Positions 1-11,175 of a stretch of 64,000 bases of DNA are shown one piece after another. This DNA is from Progne subis subis (taxonomy: Eukaryota > Chordata > Aves > Passeriformes > Hirundinidae), in contig JAKJHU010000066.1 in the NCBI GenBank assembly GCA_022316685.1, forward strand, positions 2,707,140 through 2,771,139, written 5' to 3'. The notes below the pieces were generated by a model. The model did not search any database, was not told the DNA's origin, and saw only the letters and a program-made list of their open reading frames with translations. Made by a program: the position numbers and the translations under genes. The number at the start of each line of letters is the position of its first letter. Positions within the stretch are counted from its first letter, which is position 1.

Positions 1-49
1 CACATCCTTCATGTTTTCTCTGGTGGTTCTCATAGCAGTAAGGGCCAGA

Positions 50-480
50 CGAGGTTGCAAAGATGATTAGAGGGATGAAAGTCCTCTCCTGTAAGGACAG
101 ATTTAGACAACTGAGTTTGTTGAGATTGGAGAAGAGGAGGCTCCAGGGTGAACTTATTGCAGCCTGTTAACTTGTGACGGGGTTACAAGAGCTATTTAAA
201 AGTGCATGGAGTGACAGGATAAAGGAGAATGGCTTTAAATTGACAGAAGGCAGGTTTAGATATTAGGAGGAAGAAATTCTTTATGATGAGGGTGGTGAGA
301 CTCTGCCAGGGGCTCCCCAGAGATGTTGTAGCAGCCCCATCCCTGAAAGTGTCCAAGGCCAGGTAGAGTAGGGCTTTAACTTTCCACTTTAACTTGGTTT
401 AGTGGAAAGTGTCCCTACCCTTGGCAAGGAGACTGGAACAAGATGATCTTTAAGGATCTTTCCAGCACAAACCAATCTTT
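50..480 (+). mobile_element. CR1 LINE 3' end fragment
   Basis: Plus-oriented CR1 tail: AGATGATTAGAGGGATGAAA, TTGGAGAAGAGGAGGCTCC, AGGCAGGTTTAGATATTAGG, CCAGAGATGTTGTAGCAGCC, CCCATCCCTGAAAGTGTCCA and AGATGATCTTTAAGGATCTT. It is diverged, with a small internal duplication near 378-410, and the terminal short repeats are missing. Confidence 0.9.
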
Positions 481-1071
481 AAACGTTTGGAAATGCAACA
501 AAAAGTCACTCGTCCAACGGCCATTTGGACATTTCTTATAATAGAAGCATCTCTCAGCTTAGTAACTGGCTATTTGCCTACCTAAAAAAGTGCTGATGGG
601 TACAGGAAGTATTGGAGTGTTTGGGGGTTTTATCTTTTTCTTGAAACCTTGGGGTGAAATTGTGCCGGTCCCATCCATACAAGGTAAAGTTTATTCTTCC
701 TAAAGGCTTTGGAGTACTTTTGGCTGAATGGCCACATGTGTGTCATGTTGGATGCTGGATATTTTTCCCCCAGGGTAAGGGGTACAACCCACGTATTTAG
801 GCATGTGCTAAAGCACAGTAACCCTGACCACCCTATCAGCCTATCTCGCTATCAGCACCTCCATCTGCCCGTCTATTTTATCTCATCATTCTCTATTTAT
901 TTATATTGCCATGATATCTGAGATCCTGCCTACACTCAGCTGCCAACATCTCGAGCTCGTGTGCTGCATGGGAGGGGGAGGCATGAGGAGCGGGTGCAAG
1001 GCTCAGCCTGGCCAGACATAGTTGTATAATGAGGGCAGATTTACCTCTACAAAGTGCAAAATCTGTGTGGG

Positions 1072-1102
<31 letters not shown>

Positions 1103-2330
1103 GGCTGAGGTGTTGTTTTTTCTGCAAGGTGATCGTGTGGGGAGGTGCAAAAAGGTGTTCAGTTCACTTCCAAACAAGCTCAAATTCACCCAAGTGGTGT
1201 CAGAGTTGGTTGGGGTTTTTGGGGTTTTTTTCCTCTCTGATATTTGTTTTTCAAGTATTCGCTCCCCAGCCGTGTTGTTTGCTCCTCTCTGAGTGTTAAA
1301 TACAGGGAGGCAACATCTAATTGTGGTTTTCCTGAGGGTGCTGAAACACATAAAATGCACACAGGCTTGAGGTCAGTGTCCTGGAAGTGTCAGCTTTCTC
1401 CCTTGGAGGAAGCTGGTGCGAGTGGTACCTCGTGAATCACTCTCCCAAGGCTGTATACCTGAGATTCTCAAATTCTGCCTGAAGGAGGGGAGAAATGTGG
1501 CTCAAATGCTATTTATCACCCCTGTCTTTCAACAGCACAAGCGGAGTCATCCAACATCTGCAGAGCTGCTGAAAGGCTCCCGTCCATGTTTGCAAGGAAG
1601 GTCATGCAGAGGTAACTGAGCACTGCTGCACTTAACCATTTCTCTTGACCTTATGGGTTGTTCCCCTTTTAAATCAAACTTTGGGCACAGCCTCCCTGTG
1701 TTCCCAAGGGATTTATTCTTTTTAATAGTCTTTTTAGAAATGGGAGGTAAAAGGCAAGGTGTGAAAAAAATTGTGGGCTCTCTTCTGGGGTTGTCTTGCC
1801 AGGAACTCCCATTTCCAGGCTGGTGAGACCCCTGTGAGCAAAAATTAGAAATGTCAGCACTGTTTTTGCTACAGAACATATGATTCACACTGTGTCTTAC
1901 TTGTAAGACCCAGATGGCCTTACAAATGTCAGTGAGTTATGCCCCATATCTAGTAGGTGGAGCTATTATTAGTAGTAGAACAAACATAACCAAGATATTA
2001 GATTGGGATTTACACCCCTACGTTCCTGGATTATGGGGGAGCAGCTGAAGGACTTGTGAAAATACACAGCTTTGGCTCATGTAGGCTGACTTCTCTTTCC
2101 CCGCCAGTTCCTGACGTCTTGGAAGATTCTGTTGCATCACAATATTTTAGCAACTTTCAAAAGTCTGTCCTAAAGAAGTAAAACATGAAACTGGCAAGAT
2201 ACTTACCCTTCAGGATGAGGTTTCTGAAACCATTTGAGACTGATCCCTTGCCTTGAAAAAAACCTACTTCTGTCTATGGAACCTGTGGTGGGACCCTTAA
2301 TTTGTCTTGGAAAAACAGTGGGAGAAAGAA
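481..2330. other. Intergenic, no gene
   Basis: Unique sequence with a T24 run at 1079-1102. The overlapping frames at 893-1888 have no recognisable domain. Confidence 0.5.
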
Positions 2331-2605
2331 GAGGAGAGGAGAGGAGAGGAGAGGAGAGGAGAGGAGAGGAGAGGAGAGGAGAGGAGAGGAGAGGAGAGGA
2401 GAGGAGAGGAGAGGAGAGGAGAGGAGAGGAGAGGAGAGGAGAGGAGAGGAGAGGAGAGGAGAGGAGAGGAGAGGAGAGGAGAGGAGAGGAGAGGAGAGGA
2501 GAGGAGAGGAGAGGAGAGGAGAGGAGAGGAGAGGAGAGGAGAGGAGAGGAGAGGAGAGGAGAGGAGAGGAGAGGAGAGGAGAGGAGAGGAGAGGAGAGGA
2601 GAGGA
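2331..2605. repeat. (GAGGA)55 microsatellite
   Basis: 275 bp of perfect GAGGA pentamers, 55 units, flanked by purine-rich GGGAGAAAGAA. Open in several frames only because of the repeat. Confidence 0.98.
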
Positions 2606-4259
2606 TGCAGACTTTGTGTCCTCTTCATCTTAGTGCTCTTCTGGCAAGATGGCCTTAGAAATCTTCATGCCAAAAACCCAGTGTGAAGAGGTATAATTAT
2701 TTGACAGCTGAGTTGATAACAACATAATTTAAAGCCTTTAGATTTTTATGTCCAACCAAGAAGTCCAGCTCCCCAATGTGCACATGTATGCACACGCTCT
2801 CTTTACATGGTGCCATCGTTGTTTGTGGTTCTGCCTGGACAGAAATGTGTGATCTCATTCGTGGGTATATTCAATATGCCAGTCATAGATAAAATAAAGT
2901 TTTCCTTACACTGGATTTTTCTATAAGGTGCCTAAAAAGAGAAGTAAAATGTCATGATCCTTGTTAATGGTGGTCTTTCTGAAGTCAGGCTGTGTTTGCC
3001 TGGCTTGATTATTGATCTCAAAGAGAGCAGATTAGATCCAAGCATAACCTGGGTGTGGAAAAATTACCCTTTGCTAGAAATGTCCCTCTTGTTGGAGGCA
3101 TTCAATTTAGAAATGGAATACAAAAAATTAAAGACTGTTAATGTTAATTTAGTGCTGAATTATTTTTAAATGCATTATAGCTTAAGACAAAATATTTTGT
3201 TCAGTTTGACCCTAAAATTTTCACATTAATTTGCCTTATTAATTTTTTTTTGTTGGTTGGTTGTTTTTTTAAAGTAAGCATATTTCTTATGCAGAGTGTT
3301 TTTACAAAATGAAATATCAAAAGTTTTTGCTTTTTAAGCATGAAAGCAAATACATTTCCAAAAGAGAAATATTTTGAAGATGTAAAAATTATATATTTGG
3401 GGATTAATTTCCCCACAGCTTTTTTCTGTCACTTTCAAGCTCAGTTTTGAAATGAGTCTCCATCCCTTCCACATGTAATTTTTTAAGAAAAACTAACTTG
3501 AAAACAAAACCCAACTTAAGGAAGACCACAAACTTATTTGGCTCACTAGGAACTTAGCTCCTGTGAGAAGAACCCAATGCAGTGCCACATTCTAACACTC
3601 TTTTGCAGCCAAAATTATTTTTCACGTTCTTAATATCTATTTTTTTTAAGATTGACAACTGAAACAATGACTGATTTTTTTGCACAGCCATGTTTTGTGT
3701 GTTGGCATGCTTGCAGATTTAGAAGATCTACCAGGATTTTAATCTCGGAAGACAATATTTCTCAGACAGAGCATCACCTTGTTCCTGCCATGGCAAAGTA
3801 CTGCAATAGTAGATTTATTATAAAGGGGCTTTTGGCATTTCTGAGGTCACTGATTGGAGCTGGATGGGGTTGGTACTATTATGGCAATGACTTCACTCTT
3901 TTCTTTAGCTTTGAAGCTTTTAACCTCACCCTCAGAAGCGCATAATGAAGAAGGTACAATACTTTGCATCTCAAATGCTTTCACAATGTTTGATGACATG
4001 AGGCTAATTAGCTCCATTTTTCAGATGTGCGAAAAGAAGAGAACCTAATAATTTACAGAATTAAGCATTGGAGCCTAAATTTCTATGCCACGGTCCCAGA
4101 TAAAATCAAAACTAATGAGGGCAAGGAAAAATAAATATAATTTTTAAGGGCCACTTCATAGGTTTGAGTCTACATGACCATAATATTGCAACAGGTTAAA
4201 TGCACAAGTTAAAATAGACCTCAGTAGTCCTGACTTGATTTTAACACTTTAAGTATACT

Positions 4260-4570
4260 TTACCATGAAATAATACCCCCTTAAGATGTGTGAAGCATTA
4301 ATTTTATGTAGCCAAGAATCAAAGTATTTATGTGTTTGTTTATTTACCTATACAATGGCATTTCAAGCTTCTTTAACATCATTGCTGTGTCTGGGTGCCC
4401 TCCAAATACATGCTCAGATGTTAGATAAGATAAATATTAAATATATTTGTGTCTATAATTATTGCTGCTGCTGCCAGGAGCCCTTTTGATACCAAAAAGA
4501 AAACCTGATTAATGCAAATGAGTTGATCATAATAAACATAAAGAAGAATCAGTGCAGCACTGAGCACAGT
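4260..4570. promoter_or_regulatory. Candidate downstream regulatory element
   Basis: AT-rich unique block with two overlapping WGATAR sites (TAGATAAGATAAA, 4422-4434) and, about 80 bp on, a perfect octamer ATGCAAAT (4512-4519) next to GATTAAT and TTGATCATAATAAAC. Lies about 9.5 kb beyond the GATA3 3' end. Inference from composition and motifs only. Confidence 0.35.
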
Positions 4571-5589
4571 TTTGACATAAAAACAAAGAGGCACAGATCT
4601 GGTTTGGGCCTCAGAGACTTTACTGGGATGCCATTTGGGCTGGAAGTTTTTACAAGAGGAGCATGAGGAGTCTCTCTCCTAACTTACCCACTGTATTCCT
4701 TGGAAAATAGTCTAATAGTGCACAGCCACCTCCAAATTAACCAGAAAATCTTCTGTGGGACGGTCAAAGGCCAGCCAAGTCATCCTTGCTTTGCAATTCT
4801 GGCTGGGACTTATCTCTCTTGTTTCCAGATATTGGCAAAACTCACATCTTCAGTAGAGATTCTCCATGAAAAGAAATGAGTCTTTCCAGGATGTGGAGGG
4901 CATCCTAAAAAGGCTGTCTAAAATACATATAAGATTAAAACTTTAGAAGTGCATTTTTCTCTCTATTTACTGTTGTTACTCTTTACTACTGGTAAGTAAA
5001 CCTTGCATTTGTTGCCTGGGAAAATCTTGAGTCTGAGGACAAATATTTGATTAGATATACCTGAAAGCTCATATCTCCAGCTGGACATTTAGCCTGATCC
5101 AAGGGCCTAGATGGTAGAGAAACATGCAAAATGGTCCTGGTAATGCAGCAAGAACAGTTATAAATTTGTTGCAAGAGACCTCAGGAGGAAACCTCAGGTT
5201 TTTTCAGTGCCCCAGTGAGTCACTGGCCAGCTTCCACAAGCACTGATGCAGGTTTTGGGGGTCAGAGGATTCTAAATAAAAGCCTTGTCTCAAAATGAGG
5301 AATATTGCTACTGGAAACTCATAGCAAAGATAGTTTGAACATAAATGTTGCTTCTGTTTCGTGCAGCTCAACTAGTAGGTATAATTCAGACATAACTTCC
5401 TGGATTAATTCCAGCCTTAGTGTCACAGCTCTGACACCACCAAAACCAATTACATTGGTACAACTGAGGTCAGAGATAGGCTTCTCCTGACTACCTAAAA
5501 TTTTAAAAGACCAGCCCCAAATGATGACTCCAGTGCAGGGGCAATTCCACCTTCCCCAGGTATAAAGGAGGAAAAAAAATATCGGGATA

Positions 5590-5641
5590 TTTTTAAACCA
5601 CTATCGGGATAGTGGTTTAAAAAAAAAAAAAAAAAAAAAAA
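5590..5641. repeat. 15-bp perfect hairpin followed by poly(A)
   Basis: Arms at 5590-5604 (TTTTTAAACCACTAT) and 5609-5623 (exact complement) with loop CGGG, running into A23 (5619-5641). A second copy of the central palindrome ATCGGGAT lies just to the left (5581-5588). Confidence 0.9.
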
Positions 5642-7213
5642 CAAGTAACAGAGAAAGATTGGATAGCTCTTTTTCATCTATTTTTTTGTTGTCTGAGGCA
5701 CATGTGCTGTGAGCATTTGGAAGGAAGACTCCACCTTCATAACTGCCTCTCACTGAATGTCAACACAGTGTGGTCAAGATTACATCCCAGGCCTGAATCT
5801 CCTCCTGGGGGTTTCTTTTTGAAAAGCCTCACACACCAGGGCAGGCAGTGGCATCTATTGATCATCTGTAACAGGTTGTCTGTTCATTTGAGGACCAAGA
5901 ATGGCTGACAGCCCAGGAAATCCAACCCTCACTCAGGGCTCTGCCAAAGCCGACAAATGAGGCAGGAAGCTTTCTATCAACATCTAAAGGGACAGGAGAG
6001 GTGTTTTTCAGAAGACACCTCTTCCATAAGATCAGGATTTGGGTTGATTCATATTTATGAGTCAACTGCTGAATCAGCTGAATCTATCCTGCTGCACTTA
6101 ATGCTTCAAGATGCATTGCTGAACACAAGTAGCAAATCTAGCAAAGACTAGAGGCCTTAAGGATGGATTAAATGAGAGAGGGGAATAGACTCAGAAATTA
6201 AGAAGCAAACACTTCGAGTGTAGGGTCTTTTGAAATGAGATCATATGTTTTTATATATAGGAAAGTTTTCACTTTGGTCTAGCAAAAAGGATGCAGACTA
6301 AATTATTTTGAAAGTCAATCTGATCATGGTTATGGGTGCTCACCCCATCACCTGGTACATTTCCATGTGCTACAGCTCCTGTAGACTCACATGTGAGTCT
6401 CTCACTCTGCTCCTAATCCCATAGTGGAGGTAATGGGAACACAAATGTCTCTATACCCACAAACTGCGGAGAGGGCACATCCCCCATCTAGGAAGTATAA
6501 ACTACCCAGGTTCCTAAGCCATAGTAAGTCACCAAACTGAAAAATTGTCAAAGATTATGTTTAAATTACATTACAGAGCTATTTAAAAGCACCTGGGAAT
6601 CTTTCTGATTATCCTGCCATAGTAGGAATATGCTTATATGGATCGATTTCAGCCAGAGCACTTATCAAGATCAATAAACTTCTATAGGCATGATAGATGT
6701 TTTCCCTTCCATGTCCCTGGATTTTCAGTGACTACAGACTTCCAGTGCCTTAAAGGAAAAATGGCTCATTCTTAAGCCAGGAGATTTATGGTGGAGAAGA
6801 GAGAAAACTTAGTTATCCAATAGCCTGAAGGGAGAATTCTGTAGTTCCTGAGAGTAAGCAGAAAATGGCAACTTATCTTAGCAACACTGGCATGAAGACC
6901 TGGTCATCAAAGTTTGAAGACAGATTTGATTTGGAGAGCTATTCACTCTACATGCACAGTGAAGGTGCATGACATCATGTCAGAGAGACAGATCAAGTAG
7001 ACGAGAGGGAATGGAAAGAAAATTCAGTGAAAACATTGGATTTCCTCATCCCTCCAAACATCATAAATCATGTGTGAGCTGCTTAGTCACTCTGTGCTGA
7101 TCTACCATACTCCAGTAAAGCAAGCACTTAAATGCTTGACTGTCCTGAGGTCTTTGAGAATGCAGGAGGCTTGAAAAGCTTGTTGCCTCCTATCTCTCCT
7201 CTGCCTCAATACT

Positions 7214-7242
7214 TAAATAAAATAAAATAAAATAAAATAAAA
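7214..7242. repeat. (AAAAT)n microsatellite
   Basis: About six AAAAT pentamers. Confidence 0.9.
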
Positions 7243-8518
7243 ATCTTCCAGAGACCAACTCCTTCCACTCAGACAGGTCAGGAACATTTTGGGCAGATAT
7301 CCTCTGCACCACAGGCAAGTGAAATCTGAGACCTGCTGCTAAAGCCAGAAGCCAAGGAAGACCTGGGTGTTGTCCACTCCAAGGGCAAGAGCTGAAAAAC
7401 AGCACATTGAAACAGCAACTCAGAGCAGAGATGCACAATTTGCTGCTCAAGATTTGTGCTATAAAACTTCCAGTCAATTTTCCAGTGAAGTGATAAGGAG
7501 AGACATCCCCACCAGAGCCTGCACACCCGTTTTACATCTCTTGATGCAAAAGAACAATTCTGTAAAACAAAAAAACAACCATTCCTATGTGACATCCATG
7601 AAGCACCTATGCAGAGATAGCAGGGACAAATATACATCATCAAACCCGTAGGCTTTCACCTTCCTCTCCCATGACCCCTTTGGAAAAGGTCTCCTAAATA
7701 CAAATAAGGTTGGCAGGAGCAGATGGAAGCATAACTCTTTTTGGATGTCCAAGATTCTGTAGAAAAGCCACCCTACGGAAATTAATAAGTAGGAATATCC
7801 CTTTTACGTCCATGCATCCAGTACACAGAATGAAAATCCTTATAGAAAGGTTATCAGTGTCTGACAAACTTAATCGGGTTTTCATAAAGGAAAACATCCT
7901 GCCTGCTATTAATGGAAAGACCCTGGGTGACTGTTCAGAAATCCATCATGTGTTCAGTCCCTCCTTTCTCATTTTTTGGCTTTCCCATGGGTCTTGTTCA
8001 ATTCCTACTTGAGGTTCCTCCTTTCTCTGGGCTCAGCATAATTTTATATTCCCCTCCACTTCCTGTCCCATACAGATACTTTTTTAAAAAGTCTATTATG
8101 AAGCTGCTGCAATCAAGAATAACAGTTCAGGACCTGTGTCTATTCATTACTGTTTCCTCAGAGTCCCTAAATATAGTTTAAAATTTATCACAGAATCTAT
8201 AAATCTGTTCCAGTGCGACACTGCAGGAAGTAAATTCATCAGCCATCATTTCTGCATGCGTGGAGAAGAGGGATGACCTTCTGAAACTGGCTTGAGGTTT
8301 TGCAAAGGAGGCAACTTCACCTCTTGAAGAGAGGGATCCTCTGCCCTCCCCAGCCCTAGTCTTGCCATGTGGGGGAACTAACCACCAGTCACAAAAGTCA
8401 TCATCACCCTTCTGCATTCACAGCAGTCCATACTGTGACTTCGCCATTCCTTCTGACTTCTTAACCTTTTTTTTTTTTTTTTCCTATGGTTATAAATGGG
8501 AGAAGAAGCTCCTCCTTT

Positions 8519-8520
<2 letters not shown>

Positions 8521-8549
<29 letters not shown>
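8521..8549. repeat. (GTT)n microsatellite
   Basis: Nearly ten GTT units; a T run lies a little upstream (8466-8482). Confidence 0.95.
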
Positions 8550-10784
8550 ACCAGGATACTGGTACAAAAAAACCCTGCTGAATATCAGGGAAGAGTGTAA
8601 TTAAAAGCAGAGCTGGAGCTGAAGGATTATATTCTGACTTGGAATAAAGAAGTCTGCAGGTCTGCAGACAGCAGTGCAGCCATAGGGCCACCCCAGGTTA
8701 GGCCCTGGATGATTTGGGATTTAGCAGGAAAAAAGTTATCCACTCAAGAAGTGTAGGAAGGTTAATGTGATTCTAACACACCAACAGTGAAATAAACAGT
8801 TTCACTATAATATTGTTATGCAATAAATGGGAATTAAAATGGTCATGGGCTAAGTCTAAATATGCATGCGGGTGGTTCACTAATTATCCATGTTAGCATG
8901 AACAACAGCATGTGAGGCTTGCAAGCAAACTTTCCCTGAGCATTTCAGTCACTTCTGTCTTCCCAGAGGACAGGTTTTCATTATTTATTTCAGTGCCTCT
9001 ATGGTCGACAGTAACCCAGAGTGGAAATGTAAAAGGACAGGTTAAATAACCAGGTGTTTTGTACCTTGAGAGAAAAAAATGAGTTGAGTTTCAGGTCAAA
9101 GCCTTAATTTAAACTTATAACAAGGGAAATATACTTCTACAATAGAGTGATCTAACATCCACCCGGGAGTCTGCATAGCCTCAGGGAATTGTGTGAAACA
9201 GGTATAAATTTGCTATACATTTATGCTGTGCCTTGGTTTCTGCAGAGCCGTAGCTTAGATATCCACACAGGCACGCACAGAACCAACACAGGCAGAGAGG
9301 TGACACGGGGGCTCTCCAGATCTCTGGGTATAGACACACCTAAGCACAGGCACAACTCCCATTCTTACACACATTCCATCTCCTTTGTGACAAGGTATGG
9401 AGTCCATACCACCCATAAGCACCCACCTATACCTGTAGATGTGTATTTCTACAGAAGAATGTAATCAAAAATTGCATTTTTAAAAATAAACTGGTGTGAA
9501 GATTAAAAAAACTGCGACCAAAATGTTAGGAAACACCAGACTGAATTATTCACCTGCTCTCCTCCTCTCTTCTTCCTTCTACATATGACAATCACACCTG
9601 TTTTTTTTCTTTGCCTCATTCAGGGCACAGGGAGGACATTGCCCTTCTTGAGACATGGAATTTTGCTTACTTGAGCCTGTATTTTTCTTACTCCTCTCTC
9701 CTGCTTTCCTGAAGATGGGTCAAAGTTGGTGGGTTTTCCATGGTGCTCATCAACCTGCATCCAAACTCTGCACAAGTGATGGATTTATCTTCATAACATA
9801 TCTTCTCCCCAGATGTAAGAATGGGAGTAAGTGGAAGAAATTCAGCACTGGATTTGCAGTTCAGGTTGAGATGAACATTGTATTTTTAAAGAATTTGATA
9901 TTTGATATTCTGAAGGATAAATACAGGCGTGAGACTCTCTGGCTTTAGGTACTACTGAGAGTTCTGCACCCACAAAACAGAGCAAAGGATGTGAAATTTG
10001 GCTTCTTAATGATGATCAAGTATTCAGTACCTGTTTCCACAAGACAAGGCTGGATTGAGTTTTCCAATGCCATATAGAACCTCTATAGAAGGGGTACATA
10101 GGAAGAAGAAGTAGGGGTAAATAACACATTTTAAAGGCTTGGTTTACAGGGTTTTTTCAATAAGAACTTCTTTTGGTTTTTTATCCCAAACACCTTCTAA
10201 GCTTTACAAAAAACAAAACAGGTTCCCTCTTGCCCCTTCATCACCCACCCTGATTCTTCCCCAGATTAAAACCAGTCTTGAGTGAATCAAGCATCTCAGT
10301 GGTCAAAAAGGAGTATGAGAACTCGGGGTCTATGAATCTGTGGACATTAGAAACACAAGTGATTCTGGAGGGGAAAACAGCCCATGCTGAGGACTTGAAA
10401 AACATATTTTGGGGGGTAACTTCAGTGTAGTTTTATTCTGGCCCTGAGACCTGAGATCAGTGTAGTAGGTAGAGGTCCAAGGAAGGCATGCTTCATGAGC
10501 CAAAGTAGAATCTCATCGCTCCAAGGTGGAACTACCACCTTGGAGGAAATCACTTCAAAATCACTTTGCTAATCTAAACCTAAATGCAGTACTAGATGCA
10601 TCCTAAGCCAACTTGTGACTCAAAATCACAGGATAAAACTTTGCAGATTGTGCTAATTGTAACATTCCTATTTTCTTCAACCTCAGAGCACTGAGGCTGG
10701 TAATCTTAAAAATATCCCTTCAATATCACAACAGCTGTATGTACATGTGTACCACTATGGGAACAGTAGAGCTAAAACATCAAC

Positions 10785-11175
10785 TGAGATCCTAGAATCC
10801 TAGAATATCCTGCATTGGAGGTGACCCACAGGAATCACTGAGTCCAGCTCCTGGCTCTGCACAGGACACCCCAACAGTCACACCATGGGCCCTGAGAGCA
10901 TTGTCCAAACATTCTTTGAACTCTGGCAGGTTTGGTGTTGCCACCACTTCCCTGGAGGGCCTGTTCCAGTGCCCAAACACAGTCTGAGTGTGAAGAACCT
11001 TTTTCGAATATCCAAACTAAACCTGCCCTGACTCAGCTTCAGGCCATGCCCTCAGGTCATGTTGTTGGTCACCAGAGAGGAGACACCAGTTCCTGCCACT
11101 GCACATCTCCTTTGGGTGAGGAAGCTGCAGACTGCTATGAGGCCTCTCCTCAGTTTCCCCTTCTGTAGGCTGGAT
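10785..11175 (-). mobile_element. CR1 LINE 3' end fragment
   Basis: Inverted CR1 of a different subfamily from the others: CCTAGAATCCTAGAATATCC, GAGGTGACCCACAGGAATCA, GTCCAGCTCCTGGCTCTGCA, CACTTCCCTGGAGGGCCTGT and TGCCCAAACACAGTCTGAG. 5'-truncated. Confidence 0.88.

Larger units (their letters stand above)
2606..10784. other. Intergenic, downstream of GATA3, no gene
   Basis: AT-rich unique sequence. It holds a 34-bp hairpin with poly(A) at 5590-5641, a pentamer (AAAAT)n at 7214-7242, (GTT)n at 8521-8549 and a motif-dense block at about 4260-4570. No ORF shows recognisable homology. Confidence 0.5.

Noticed and set aside
2203..2686. Several repeat-spanning open frames on both strands
   Set aside because: Open only because the 5-bp GAGGA unit lacks stops; translations are pure repeats.
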